NCBI RefSeq assembly: GCF_026914265.1
Contig: NC_069124.1
Coordinates: 20,129,648 to 20,193,647, forward strand
Reading direction: 5' to 3'
Origin: Mya arenaria
Lineage: Eukaryota > Mollusca > Bivalvia > Myida > Myidae
Length of the DNA: 64,000 bases
Shown: positions 25,510 to 37,312 of the stretch, one piece after another
Layout: the number at the start of each line of letters is the position of its first letter
Position numbering within the stretch: position 1 is the stretch's first letter
Notes under the pieces: generated by a model
The model's database searches: none
The model's input: the letters and a program-made list of their open reading frames with translations, nothing else
What the model was told of the DNA's origin: nothing
Program-made: the position numbers and the translations under genes

Positions 25510-28500
25510 CTACAAATGTATTATTATAACTGTCACATAATAACTATCATTATAAAAACTTAATAAAAAAACACGAGAAATGCTCCTTTTTGTATTTTGT
25601 TCACTTCTAGCACTAAACGTCCGCATTACGCCTTCTTCAGTGGTAAACTAATATCAAAGTGGTACAAAGTACAAGTACAAATTGGAGGGTTGGTTTTAAA
25701 AATAGTCATGATAATCACTTAAGCCTGGTTTTCACTATCACGAATTAGGCTACGATTTATCGCGATTGATCATATACGTGTTAATCGTGATGGGTCATGG
25801 TAAATCGGGGAGAATGGAATGAATCGCTCCAAGCATAGTCTTCATCCCAATGTAGGCAAACGTGATGTATTCGTAAAACTGATGTCAAAAACCTAACAGC
25901 CTTCACACTCATTCTTATAGCCGTGAGCAATCGTAGGTAATCCTGATGAATTGTACATGGTCGTAGAGTGGTGCGTAGAACACTGTACCGTATACTTAAC
26001 AGTGCGTTCAATTACATCGACCATTCTTGGCCAGTCGTTATTGATCGTCAACAAAAAAGCGACGATAAGCCATGATATCCCACAAAGTACCTCGACCCCC
26101 TGCCTATACGTTGGATATTCAAATGTGCTACATTGTGTTACAAATGCACTAGAATTCACAACAGTTTGTAAATACAAAAGTTGCAACACGACAATTTTAA
26201 ACAGTTCAAAATTGTCATAGTGATTGACTTTTCACGAGTATCACCCACGCTCCACCAATAATTATGAAGATACGCTACGAATGTACACACGATTCGCCAA
26301 TTATTACCACAATTGTCTTAACTGATTACAATCGTATACCAAACCGTTATAGTGAGAGCCAGACTTTAAATGGTTGAATCAGGGCTCGAATAAATAGCAT
26401 AAATCCATATGTTTTATACGGCAACTACTTTCTCTTCGAGTTATGTCCCTTCTTTCTTGTTACTAAAGCAGCACAGTGCTATTACTTTACGTTTTTATTT
26501 CTAGTTTTACTAGAGTGTACTTCCTGCATGTAATGGACGATTTTGACTATTGCTATATTTCCGTTTAGTTATTTTACTTTATTATTTATCGTCAAGGGCC
26601 ATATTCCTAAGCTTCTCACTGATTTGTTCAACTGATGGAAATTTCGATATTTCAAAATATATATTAAAAATATGATTTCATTTTCATCGAATTAACTTCA
26701 TATGCATTTATTAATTTAAATTTTTTCTTGCTTTATTTTATTATCAGTGTAAAACATCGTTACCTTTCTTAAAGATCAACTAAGATAAAGAGATAAAACG
26801 CCTTTGCTCATTTTTCTTTCACTTACTTGGTTTTTAAAGACCGTCCGAATTCTTTTCGTACATTTGCGGTATGAATGCGTTATTTTTTAAATGCTTACCT
26901 GTTGCACAACTGGGACCATAGACAAGGAGACCTCCTTCCGTAATTTTACCAGTTCACCCTCCATCTTTGTTACTACCTCCTGTAACTCAGTCATAACAAA
27001 ATTGTTATAATAATAGAGTATCACAGAATACGAACACGCAAACATTCATGCAATACACATTAATGAAGTGTTATTTTTTTTAAATGTGCTGTCAAACGAA
27101 CTGCATTAAATTAGCATTCTTGAAAACTATTATTTGTCATTCAGAGTATTACACAACCAGATTCGCAAACAAGGAAGAGTAACGCAAGAAGAATAAATGT
27201 ATTCAATTATAAGTTAACTGCCTATGTGGATTATACATTTGAAGATCGTACATCAACATCAAAATAAATAAGTTGGTCGACCTAGATCGTAGATCGACAA
27301 TTCATTGTCGATTTACGATCTGCGATCTAGGTCTACAATTGTCGATCTACGATCCAGGTCGACAGTATTTTTGCTTTTATTTTACTTTGTCGATCTACGA
27401 TCTACGATCTAGGTCAGCCAGTTGTTACGTATAACAGGTTGTCGATCTACGATCTACCATCCAGGTTGACAATATTTCATGTATTTTAGTTTGTAGAGCT
27501 ACGATCTATGACCCAGGTCAACCGATCCAGTTTTCCATTTTATTGTCGATCTACGATTTATGATCTTGGTCGACAATGTATTGTCGATCTACGATCTACG
27601 ATCCAGGTCGACCAATTTATTTATTTTTTGTTGATGTACGATCTACGAGCTACACGCCAACTTTGCACACCTAAATTCTTACCATTTGTGTATTTGATGC
27701 TCGTCTTCCACCGGTAACACCTGCAGTACGTTGTTTAGGCTTCCAATGTCTCTCTATGAAGTGTTCCTCAAGCGCACTGTGGAAAGCTTGTCCGCTTTCA
27801 TCTTTTGTCTCATAAACGGAACATAAACATTAACATTTTAATTGAAATTTAAGAAAAAAAGGCCATCATATCAACGATCGTCCGGCAAAACATCGCTAGC
27901 TTAAAAAGTGCAGTTAGATTTTAAGCGAGTGTCTCATTCAAAAATAAAATTGAAAAATTTACAGTCGAACCCCATTCGTTCGATCTCCAAGGGACCGGCG
28001 AAAAAAACTCGAGCCTCGGAAAATTCGAGCCAAGCGGTAATGCTTACATTCAGTTTAAATAAATCGGTCCTTTACATCAAGTTCGAAACATCGAGGAATT
28101 CGAGCCAAGCGAGTTCGAGCCAACAGGGTTAGACTGTACTTTCAAACTAAAAAAAACTTTGCCGAAATTTATTCTTTAAAATTATAGATAAACCGCATAA
28201 ATGCTAGGAAATATAAATTTGTAAAAGCGAGCATACGTAACATGTGTGTATAAGAAGGTCCCTATATACAGACAGTCTTGAGTGCCCTTGTAATCAACCT
28301 TGCACGACCAATGTGCTGTTATAATGCTCAAATATTGCTTTTAAATAAGGGAGCAAAAAAATCAATATGTTATTCAAATTGAGCTCTTATAATATACCGC
28401 TCTAGATAATGTGCTTCAATTATTACATTGATCAAGTGACAGATCAAGTGGCGGATTCATTGTCTATAGTGATAAGACACTTTACTGTAAATCCAGGTTT

Positions 28501-31500
28501 CGCAGTTTCCATCCCCCACCCTTAGCATTAACACAGACAGCCGTCCCGCGAAAAGGACATAAAACGGAGATTCCTTGTAAGGCTATATAATTATATATAC
28601 TATAACGAGAGTAGCTCTAACCAGGTGTACATCCTGGCTGTGCACTTTGGCCCAGACCCTACCAAAACTAATACTCTGGCTTGATTAAATTTTAAATTGT
28701 TTTAACGTTTCTTTGTTTAAGGTTAACCTCATTATCAGATTATGATTAAAGCTTGGCCCGGCCTCTCAACACGCCAATGGTTTGAATTACATGGCAAGGA
28801 AGTATGATTGTAGCAAAATCGATATGATTAGTATTCAATACTTACGGTCTTCGGTATCGCCACCGACTGACAAACACTTATCTGTAAAGCAGAAAGCAAC
28901 GTAATTTGCTATTTTCCAGAGGATTGTATACACATGTAGGTCAACAAACAAAAGTATACTATATAAAGGAAATCGGAGCTATGAATGGTTCTACGGACAT
29001 TTTCTATGTACCTGAGACTTCTTGCATTCCGCAAAGAGTTGCATAGCGACATTTTCCGTCTTCATCAACATATCAGTCGCATTTTTAGCACAAAACTGGT
29101 AAGCATTCTGTAATGAGAAACAAAAACAAACTAGTCATACATACATGCACTAGTTTACAAAGGTCAGCCACACCTTACACTGTTTCCTGTATGTAAACGT
29201 GCAAACGAACCCATTGGAGTGAGTATGTACGAATAACGATGGATGCCATTTTATGCATTAAAGACTTTAAAGAAAGCAGGAATAGGGATCTGGCCAATCT
29301 GGCTAAGTGCACATCACCAAAGTCCAGCTGGTATTGTTGCAACGATACTTCAACAAGCGTGACTCGATGTGTGCTGTTTAAAAGCACATGTAGCAGGCGT
29401 TTGGTACCTACGCCGCCTTTACTTCCCAGTGTATAATGAAATCAATAGCAAAAGGAGATAATCAAAATAACAACAGACCCACATAAAACCGGCACAAATT
29501 TCAAGCTGCATTAATACCGTCAATGTGATGCTCAAGGCTCTGATGGCCTCCGTCTCCTGATATCCTGTGTTTGTAAGGCCTTCGTAAGCATCTGTCCATT
29601 CGTTGTCATACAATTCGCTGTATATCTCTCCCAGTTTAGTGGGACGGTTCGGGTCGCTCAGGTCAGTAATGTTTGGATTGTCTTTCGTCAGCTTTTCTCC
29701 AGCGAGTTTACTCAATCTAAGAAACAATTGTCATGAACTATAACTTACATAAAAAAAAACGTAAAGGAATATAAGATCTGCTACAGAGTTTAAGATACAG
29801 ATTTTTTTCCAGAATTAAAAGCAACCATAGATAAGGTATATAAGTAACTATTATTCTTAAGCGTAAAATTCGTCATAATATCGATTTCATGAACAATAAT
29901 GGAAAGTTAGTCGTTAAAAAGTGCTGTACCTTCGGGTTCACTTTTAAACCGAGGCTTCCGACGGTATCAGTAACTAAAACCGTTATATATCTTATGATAC
30001 TTCTTTTTAAAAAGAGTTAGGGCACATTTTGAGCTATGTTTTGTGTACATAACGCTTTTAACTTTCAAACGTTAAGTTTAAGTCAAGTGAATACTGAAAT
30101 ATGAAACATGGCGTTTACAAAAAACATAATCCCGAATATGATTCTCACTTTAACTAGTGATGACAATGGATATTTAACTACGACAACCAATAACATTTGA
30201 GTTCATAATTTAAAAACAAAATAAAAATGTACTTTTTCGTTACGTCATGAATAAATTTTACCTCAACAAAAGTTTTTTATTTTCTTCTTTGAGACTCAGA
30301 AGTTCCTTTTGTTGTGTTTTGATATCCGTATATATTTTAGCGACTTCATTTGCGGAGTTACTGTTGATTTCTTGAATCTGCTTCATTTCAGATATTTCTT
30401 TTTCGATTTTCTCATTTGTATCTTTTAGCAATTGTACTTGAATCTTTAAACGTTTAATTTCTTTTGTTTGATCGTTTGTCGTCGTGGTTTGAGTTGATTT
30501 CTCTTTACTAACGTCAACTTGCGTCCAGCCTTCATCTTTTGTTTCAAGTGTTAAAATGGGCTTGTCTCCAGTTTGGCACAATCCTTTATTTCTTTCTCCA
30601 TTAGTTTCATTTAAACCTTTAACTGCTACTTTAGGCACGCCAGGAATATTTTCGGATACTCTGTTGCCAGATCTATTTGTGTTTTGACGATCGCCGGGTA
30701 TACGTTCCATTGTAGTTTCTGCTATTTGACTATTGACTGAATGTTTCAGGAGCTCGGTATTACCACTGACTGATTGCCATTTGGTAATGTCTCTTATTTT
30801 ATCATTGTCGGCTTCGTTCTTGACTGGTCGGTTCATAGTGTTTAGGTAATTGCCAAGTTTGTCTCTTTCCTGGCGCTTTGTAGTACTGTGTGTCTCTGTG
30901 CGGGTGTATTGTACTCTTTTGAAACTATGATTTTTCTTTTCTTCATGATCGTTTCCTCTCTCAGAGCGCGGTTGTTGTTGACCACAATAATCGATATTGC
31001 TGCTCTCTCTTGAAAATTGTTTTTGACTGGAAATGGTTTTAGATTGACTTGTGGACAATTTTTCTACCTGTTCTCCTAAATGTTCAATATCTACATTATT
31101 TGTGTTATTAAGGTCCTTTAGCGACTCAAACATCCGTTTGATATTTGCCTGTGAAAGACCCGCTTTCGTCAGTAGTTGACTTCCTTTCTCAGTGGTCTTC
31201 AATGTGTCCAAGAGAGTGGCACCGTTGTCATTCCTCTCTTGACAGGTCGTCTGAAAACGAACTCACTATAAAAACAACAACAAATAAAATAATCCTTATT
31301 TAGTCCATTTGTTTATACTAGTAAAGCAAAAGGGTACACTATTATATCTTCCTCCTTTAAGTTATGAATGTGCATGCAAATCTTAATATAAAATGTCATT
31401 AGTGTTTGATGTGTTGAATATATCTTTTTAATTTCTCTGTCAGGTTTGTAAATAGGGCAAGACAAAAAACATATTCGGTTGTTTTCTTTAACTTTTTAAC

Positions 31501-32550
31501 AACTTAAATTTTACTTTGATATATTATATCAGTTGATAACTATTCTATAAATATCCTGTCACTCGCATACAAATCAATCCGATAACGAGGTGTCGTGAAA
31601 AGTTTGCTTTATGGGTTAGTTGACCTACAACTAAGACTGCTTTTTATTTTATGTCATACATAAAGTATATTAAAAATAAACTTGACCTACTATATATTGA
31701 AGTTTTGTTTCCACAATTTTTAAGGTAAAAGCAATATAATACACCTTAAGTCATATCGGTTTACATCAAGACATGTATCGCCACTCATTGTAAACAAATC
31801 ATTACGAACATCATTCCTTAACGAAACGATAATAAAAGGGCTAAGGTAAATAAAAGGTTTAAAAGGTTATCATGAAGTTTCATAACCAAAGGCATCATCA
31901 ATAAACGAAGAAAACATTATTTTAACTAAATTTAAAATATATATTTGCTAAAAAATAGAAAAAAATGGAATAATGTGATGTAATGCGCTTACACATTCCG
32001 AATGAAACGGCTGAAAATAACGGTTTTAAAGATAACACAGTTTTTGCAATTGTTTACTATTGAAATTAAAGGTCTGAAAATTGAGCTATGTATTCACATT
32101 GTATGTAATCACGTGATAAATTGCGTCATAAATGCTTCGTTGGAGGGCATCATTTTGCTTTAAATAAAGACTTTAAACACAGATAACTTCACTATTTTTC
32201 ACCATTTTAATTAAAACATAGCGCAGTCTACGCCGCTTACGGAGCACCGCCTTCGGTCTTTTGCCAGGGTTTTATTGAGAGTTTAACTTCACAAAACACT
32301 TCAACAGACCTATTCACTAAACGGCCGCCAGACGGAGCCCTGTAAAAACATTATTTTGGAAGCAGGTTTGTCAAATTGTTTGTTGAAAGTAATAAAAAGA
32401 AGGCGGGGCTCTTGAAGCGGCTTAGACTGACCTTTGTTTCATTTGAAATGGTATAATACAAGAAAAAGAAAGTTATCTTTGTTTTAGGTCTTCTTTTTTA
32501 AGCAAAATGTTGCCTTCCGACGTAGCATATATGACGTAATTTATCACGTG

Positions 32551-32610
<60 letters not shown>

Positions 32611-35600
32611 ATATACGATAGATTAAACTATCTATTGTTTTTAAATCATCAAAACCCAGAAGCCAAGTACCTTTTAAAGTGTTGCCGTTATATCCACGGC
32701 TTAAATAAGCCATAAAAGTTCATGGGGTCGTTTTAGCTCGACTGTTCGAAGAATAAGGAGAGCTATCCTAGTCACCAGGCCCCAATTTCTCGTAACTTCT
32801 TAAGCTTAATAGGCTTAAGTCGCTTATTTTAGTTAGCCTAAATACATACTCAAAATGGATTTTGAAAAATGATAAATCTCTTATTGTCATGATCATTAAG
32901 AATATTCCTACATAATTTCTTAAAACTCGTTAAGACGTCACTTATACGCATTTTCTAGTACAACATAAATAGTGAGATTAGCTTAATCCTGTTATAAGAG
33001 ACTTAAGAAGTTTCGAGAAATTGGGGCCCGAGCGTCGGCGACGGCGTCTGCATAACCACTTATATTTAAGTTTGCGTACCACCTCAAATATTTTCAAAGT
33101 CCATTGGCATATGTCTTTGAAACTTTGCCCAATGGTTTACCATCCTGCCCCTTACCTGTACACAGGAGGAGGTAACTCTATCAAGCATTTTGTCAAAATT
33201 ATGCCTCTTTTTCTACTTAGAATTTACGTTAAAGTTTGCGTACCACCTCAAATATTTTCAAAGTCCATTGACATATGGCTTTGAAACTTTGTACAATTGT
33301 TTAACATTATGCCCCCAACCTATACACAGGAGGAGGTAACTCTATCAAGCATTTTGACAAAATTATGCCCCTTTTTCTACTTGGAATTTACGTTAAAGTT
33401 TGCGTACCACCTCAAATTTTTTCAAAGTCCATTGACATCTGGCTTTGAAACGTCGCACGCTTGTTCACCATCATGCCCCCAGCCTGTACACAGGAGGAAG
33501 TCACTGTATCAAGCTTTTTGATAAAATTATGCCCTTTTTTCGACTTAGAATTTACTTTAAAGTTTGCGTACCACCTTAAATATTTTCCAATTCAATTTAT
33601 GTAAATATCTCAGCATATCATGTATTGCATTGAAATCTAATCTAACAGTGATCCATGCATGTTTCGCCAAAACTTTTCAATCCATACACCGAAAAGCGGC
33701 GGAATAGTCGAGCGCGCTGTCTCTGTGACAACTCTTGTTGTTCAGCCTGCTACTTAAATCAGTTTTCATTTTAGGAGTCTTTTTTAAGCAATCCCCATAA
33801 ATATTTTAAAAAGCTATGCTATCAGCGATGTTAAACTACTATTGTACTTAAATATAATATTGAAATGACCGTTAAAATAATAGGGAAAGTTTTCCTTGAA
33901 GGAAAAAAATGTTCCTAGGTTTGAATTCGATCCCACGGCCACTCAGTGGCAAAATCTATTTGGAGTAGGTCTCGCCAAGACTCTCAAACTCCTGACTGTC
34001 TGGAATCAACAATATTTAATAACCACATATTAATGACTACCAGTCCAATTACCCTTGGTAAAACGGATAAAGACAGAATGCATAATACTTGTACCGTTCA
34101 GTTTTAACGTTTATGTTTCTGCTGGTAGAAACTCGGAAGTCTGTTATTTGCTATTAGCCAATTTTGAGACTTTGAAATTCTTTCAGGATGAGAACAACGG
34201 AACATTACAAAGTCAACAATAGGTTATCTGGAATTACAGCCTATATAACACTACTGTTGGATCCTTTAGAGCGGATCAGACAACCATGTATGTCCAAATG
34301 CTAGCCGCTTATATCTGAAATGATGTGAGTAATTTATTTAAAACATGTTTGATTTGATTTTTTTTAAAGGTATTCATTTATCAAATGATGGTGATGATGG
34401 TGGTGCAGCTTCTGATACTGTTGCTGCTGCTGTTGATGATGATGGTAATTATAATTAATTTTGAAAAGGAGTTTCCGCCCTCTTCGTGTTCATTTTTCTT
34501 TACATGTTTCAGTTTAAATTTAAATTACACTCATTTTGTTTCAATACTGTATACTGTATTCTGAATTAATATCTGAAGAACAATTCATTATTTGAGAGAG
34601 AACATTGTATGAATAAATCCAACTAAGCTCTACTCATGTTAAAAAGAAAAAAAAATGCTTTATATGCATTTTTTATATTTATAAAAAATGATGGCTAAAT
34701 GACATTATGTATATTTCCTTCAAATCTGGATGGTAAATATCATAAATTGTCTTTTAAATAATCTAAAAAACATCATACGACATATTTAAAATGGTTTCAC
34801 CAGCTTTCCTTCTATTATTTTTTTATGAATTTAATAAGACTGCTATATATTTTCAAACATCGGAAACAGCTATGTTACGAAAAGATCAATCACAATTATT
34901 GTGTTCCATATTTTTTCATTTACACTTTATTATTCTGTTAACTGGTGTTTATTTAACAGGCATTTTTCTTAACCTCTTTTACATGTGATTATAATAGAAT
35001 ATAGATTACATATTTCCTTGTCCCTCGTTGCAGCCGTCGAAGTTTGGGGGTTGGCGTAATGAAACTCAAACAACCTTTTAAATCTATGTTAAAAGATCAT
35101 TAAATTTCGATAAATGTCTGATAGTGAACCATGATTATAACTGCACTGATGGTTTAAGCTTTAATAAAAGTGCGTTTGAAAGGCTTTTACCTTGATAACT
35201 TATTTCAGTATTGAAACCGATTTAAGATCGGTTTGTTTTTAATCTACTCAGTATTCATGAATGTTTGTAAACAAGCTGTTGCATCTTCACGATCATTTGT
35301 TGTCCACAGGTAATTTATTTTTTACTACTAGCCTTTTACGTTACAATACTTATTCTAAGGAATACTTCTTTATTACCTAAAACTCCGCGAGTCGGATGTG
35401 TCGCCTGACGAATTATTTACTGTCGACATTATAGCTGTTAGATTGGCATTTTATTCATTTATAGACAATAATGTTGCCAGTTAACTTTCAAGCGTAGGTG
35501 ACATTTGAACTGAAGGTAACAATGTTAAGCCAGGAGCAAGCAATTGGTTATATAAGCAACAATGAGCACAATAATTACTGAAATCAATCAAAGGGAAATA

Positions 35601-37312
35601 ATAAAAAACGTGCAAGGTAAAGTGAAACATGAAAAGTAACAAAGGCCAATAAATCTTATATGGAAGCAAGAGATACCTATAAAGTTTCAAGTTGAAAATT
35701 CTCATAGTTTTCGAGATATGCTCCGGAAAAGAAAATAAGCAACAAAATTTAACAAAGGTCAATAACTCAAAAATATAGAAGCAAGAGTAACGGTTCTTAT
35801 GCACTGTATTTGCCCTGAATGAGATCTATCTATCTATAAAGTTTCAGGTTGATACCTCTTATAGTTTACGATATATGCCCCTGACAAGATTTAAGCTTGA
35901 AAAATTAACAAAGAGCAATAACTATAAACATATAGATGCAAGAGTAACGGTTCTTGTGCACTGCATTTGAACTCAATGAAATACATCTACATATCAAATT
36001 CAGGTTAATACCACTAATAGTTTACGAGATATGCCCCGGACAAAACGGGAGGCGGACGCCAATAAAGGGCAATAACTCTAAAAATATGGAGGCAAGAGTT
36101 ATGGTTCTTATGCAATGCACTTGACCTCAAAGAGATCTATCTAGCTATGAAGTTTCAAGTATATACCTCTTATATTTTTCAAGACATGCACCTGACAAAA
36201 CTGTAAGCATGTAAATTAACAAAGAGCATTTACTCTAAAACTAAGAAAGCAAGAGTAACAGTTATTGTGCACTGCACTTGTACTCCATGAGATCTATCTA
36301 CATATGAAATTACAATATGATTACTCATATTCTACAAGATATGCCCCGTACAAAACTTTAAGCATAAAAATTAACAAAGGGCAATAACTCTAAAAATATT
36401 AAAGCAATAGTAACAGTTCTTGTGCACTGCACTTGCCCTCAATGAGATCTATTTACATATGAAATTTCAAGTTGATACCACCAATAGTTTACGAGATATG
36501 CTCCGGACAAGTGAAAACGGGACGCGGACGCCAGCGCCGCCACCACCGACGCTGCCAACAAAAGTAACCCCTATATGTCGCCTAGTCAGGCGAAACAAAA
36601 AGTAACCAGATAAATAGAATACTACGTTTATACCGTGAGTGGATCAGCTCCTCTGCCTTGCCAGATAAACTTTCTCAATACACGGCACTAACATAGTAGT
36701 CACTATGTATTATACCTTACATAACTATGTTCCTTCTCTATATATAATAAGAATCGGCGTTTAGTCATTAGAATTTTCAACATGATTTTTAGCGACCCTT
36801 ATAAAAGACGCACTGACCGGATTAAATAAAAAATACATTATACGATTCGAAACATAACTGTCGTCTGAATTTATATATGATAGTTAAATTATTACAATGT
36901 CTTCCCTTGTGGAAAGAAGTTTCTATTTAATATCAAGGCTTTGAAAAAAGTTCGGTATAATATAAGAACAAATACAGTATACTGAGGTCCTCCTTTTCAT
37001 TACCATCTCAGTGACCCCCTAGGTAGCCTAACACATTTTCAGTCTTTCTGGTAAATAGTAAATACTCACGTATACATCGACGGTGAAGTAATATTGGAGT
37101 CTTCCAAACGCATCCTTCAACAAACCCTCTAGAATGTTCTTAGCTTCATCATTATCGGTGTGTTTGCCTAATTGCTTGTGTTGTTTGATGGTTTGTACAA
37201 TAACTAGTATCCACCCCGAAACATCCTGAACTTCGTCTAAAATGTCATCCAATTTAAGTTCGTTTCGTTCTTTACTATTTCCTCCTTTTGTTAATGAACT
37301 TGTATTTCCCAT
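25231..37312 (-). CDS. SPATA18-like: MIEAP-like protein copy B, intact eight-exon gene
   Basis: Exons (coding) are 37,070-37,312; 30,262-31,250; 29,518-29,716; 29,012-29,107; 28,846-28,881; 27,683-27,808; 26,899-26,979; and 25,231-25,509. All junctions are GT-AG with matching phases, totalling 2,049 bp or 682 residues. Residues 1-81 form a helical domain beginning MGNTSS (possible N-myristoylation). Residues 82-411 are polar and low-complexity, then coiled coil. Residues about 411-682 match the MIEAP family, including SELYDNEWTDA (about 445), CLFLCWMMVVQSPPMVFD and VVWPALLLLEDGPIVCKGV near the end. Vertebrate MIEAP is induced by p53 and acts in mitochondrial quality control; a role here is inferred from family only. 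Vertebrate MIEAP is shorter (about 538 residues). The gene lies head-to-tail with copies A and C. Confidence 0.8.
25721..26368. mobile_element. Inverted-repeat element in last intron of MIEAP copy B
   Basis: Left aagcctggttttcacta and right tagtgagagccagactt are inverted. The interior has many tcgtag/ctacga and tgatcg/cgatca motifs. TTAA occurs at both ends but may be part of the terminus. Paralogous to 15,960-16,475. Confidence 0.65.
26899..26979 (-). CDS. MIEAP copy B exon 7
   Basis: 81 bp, 27 codons, phase 0: EVVTKMEGELVKLRKEVSLS followed by MVPVVQQ. The VVQQ end and GTAAGC donor are identical in copy A. The predicted helix continues the MIEAP domain. Confidence 0.75.
27270..27660. repeat. 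Cluster of 'gtcgatctacgatctacgatccaggtcgac' repeats
   Basis: Six or seven irregularly spaced copies, each built from gatctac sub-repeats and ending in aggtcgac. The first copy is inverted relative to the rest, so 27,277-27,345 can fold on itself. It fills intron 6 right up to exon 6 of copy B and is absent from the equivalent intron of copy A. Confidence 0.85.
27683..27808 (-). CDS. MIEAP copy B exon 6
   Basis: 126 bp, 42 codons, phase 0: TKDESGQAFHSALEEHFIER, then HWKPKQRTAGVTGGRRASNTQ. A basic, Gly-rich tail suggests a flexible linker. The acceptor (TTTATGAG) lacks a long pyrimidine tract, so the start of this exon is the least certain in the gene. Confidence 0.65.
27962..28136. mobile_element. 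Pogo/mariner-type MITE (CAGT ends, TA duplication)
   Basis: Inverted termini cagtcgaacccc.../...agggttagactg, flanked by TA on both sides (27,960-27,961 and 28,137-28,138). CAGT termini and TA target duplication fit the Tc1/mariner-pogo group. A second, better preserved copy is at 42,412. Confidence 0.8.
28846..28881 (-). CDS. MIEAP copy B exon 5, 36-bp microexon
   Basis: Twelve codons (ISVCQSVAIPKT) between a strong acceptor (TGCTTTACAG) and a perfect GTAAGT donor. Copy A has the same length and splice sites (ISVWQSMELPRS, 17,994-18,029). Being 36 bp and phase 0, it could be included or skipped without breaking the frame. Confidence 0.7.
29012..29107 (-). CDS. MIEAP copy B exon 4
   Basis: 96 bp, 32 codons, phase 0 both ends: NAYQFCAKNATDMLMKTENV and on to AECKKSQ. 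The acceptor is CATTACAG and the donor CAG|GTACAT. Copy A has HAYKFCAKKASEMLTKTEDV at the same place. Confidence 0.75.
29518..29716 (-). CDS. MIEAP copy B exon 3, start of the conserved domain
   Basis: 199 bp, entering in phase 2 and leaving in phase 0. It encodes LSKLAGEKLTKDNPN, then the Asp-Pro-Asn-Arg-Pro-Thr-Lys-Leu stretch and SELYDNEWTDAYEGL, the most conserved motif of the N-terminal half of the MIEAP domain. Copy A keeps it almost unchanged (18,747-18,945). Confidence 0.8.
30262..31250 (-). CDS. MIEAP copy B exon 2, polar and coiled-coil region
   Basis: Single 989-bp exon, phase 0 to phase 2, acceptor TTTTCAG, donor AG|GTAAAA. It opens TTCQERNDNGATLLDTLK. The middle is rich in Ser, Thr, Asn, Gln, Lys and Glu and looks disordered. 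The last 75 or so residues (from TKEIKRLKIQVQLLKD to KEENKKLLL) show heptad-like spacing of Leu/Ile and should form a coiled coil, the usual self-association region of this family. The equivalent exon in copy A is 276 bp shorter. Confidence 0.78.
31251..32733. other. Start of intron 1 of MIEAP copy B
   Basis: AT-rich intron sequence directly 5' of exon 2. It contains a (CA)n microsatellite (32,551-32,606). I see no further exon. Confidence 0.45.
32551..32606. repeat. (CA)n microsatellite
   Basis: Uninterrupted CA dinucleotide run of 28 units between 'tcacgtgg' and 'gctgatatac'. It is the source of a spurious Val-Cys repeat frame on the minus strand. Confidence 0.97.
32734..33716. mobile_element. 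Non-autonomous element with 164-bp core tandem repeats
   Basis: Begins tagctcgactgttcg and ends cggaatagtcgagcgc (inverted ends). The core holds 3.3 copies of a 164-bp unit: 'agtttgcgtaccacct' recurs at 33,069, 33,233, 33,397 and 33,561, exactly 164 bp apart. A MITE is nested near the left end (32,778-33,028). No coding capacity. The architecture fits the mollusc non-autonomous elements that carry 150-165 bp core repeats. Confidence 0.75.
32778..33028. mobile_element. MITE of the 'aatttctcgaaacttcttaag' family, nested
   Basis: ggccccaatttctcgtaact at the left pairs with its complement at the right (agtttcgagaaattggggcc). Same family as 2,295, 48,425 and the fragment near 52,545. It has the best-conserved ends of the four, so it is the youngest. 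Confidence 0.85.
33717..35399. other. Intron 1 of MIEAP copy B, middle part
   Basis: AT-rich intron sequence. A degenerate GAT/GCT-type trinucleotide run lies at 34,382-34,446. A short tRNA B-box-like run (gaattcgatccc) occurs near 33,925 but no A box was found. No exon supported. Confidence 0.4.
35400..36600. mobile_element. Non-autonomous element with ~156-bp core tandem repeats
   Basis: The left end gtcgcctgac is inverted against gtcaggcgaa at the right, where tcgcctagtcaggcga forms a terminal palindrome. About five core units carry 'gcaagagtaacggttct' at 35,781, 35,938, 36,092, 36,249 and 36,404, spaced 154-157 bp. The last 80 bp are GC-rich (acgccagcgccgccaccacc). It lies in intron 1 of MIEAP copy B. 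Confidence 0.75.
37070..37312 (-). CDS. MIEAP copy B exon 1
   Basis: 81 codons, phase 0 at its end, donor GTGAGT. The ATG at 37,312 is chosen over an upstream in-frame Met (37,345) because copies A and C start at the equivalent ATG and keep Gly2 and Ser6. The domain is amphipathic helix-like (LKLDDILDEVQDVSG, KNILEGLLKDAFGRL) and has the length and pattern of the N-terminal part of MIEAP proteins. Confidence 0.75.

Noticed and set aside
25781..26220. Overlapping open frames on both strands
   Set aside because: They lie within the intron-borne inverted-repeat element of MIEAP copy B and are not conserved in the copy A element.
32498..32713. Open frame with a long Val-Cys run
   Set aside because: It is the translation of the (CA)n microsatellite with no splice or codon support.
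33021..33521. Plus-strand repetitive open frames (YTQEEVTLSS-type)
   Set aside because: They translate the 164-bp core repeat of a non-autonomous element, in two different frames of the same unit.
35481..35804. Minus-strand 107-codon open frame rich in Phe, Tyr and Leu
   Set aside because: It lies inside the 156-bp core-repeat element and its composition is that of translated AT-rich repeat DNA.
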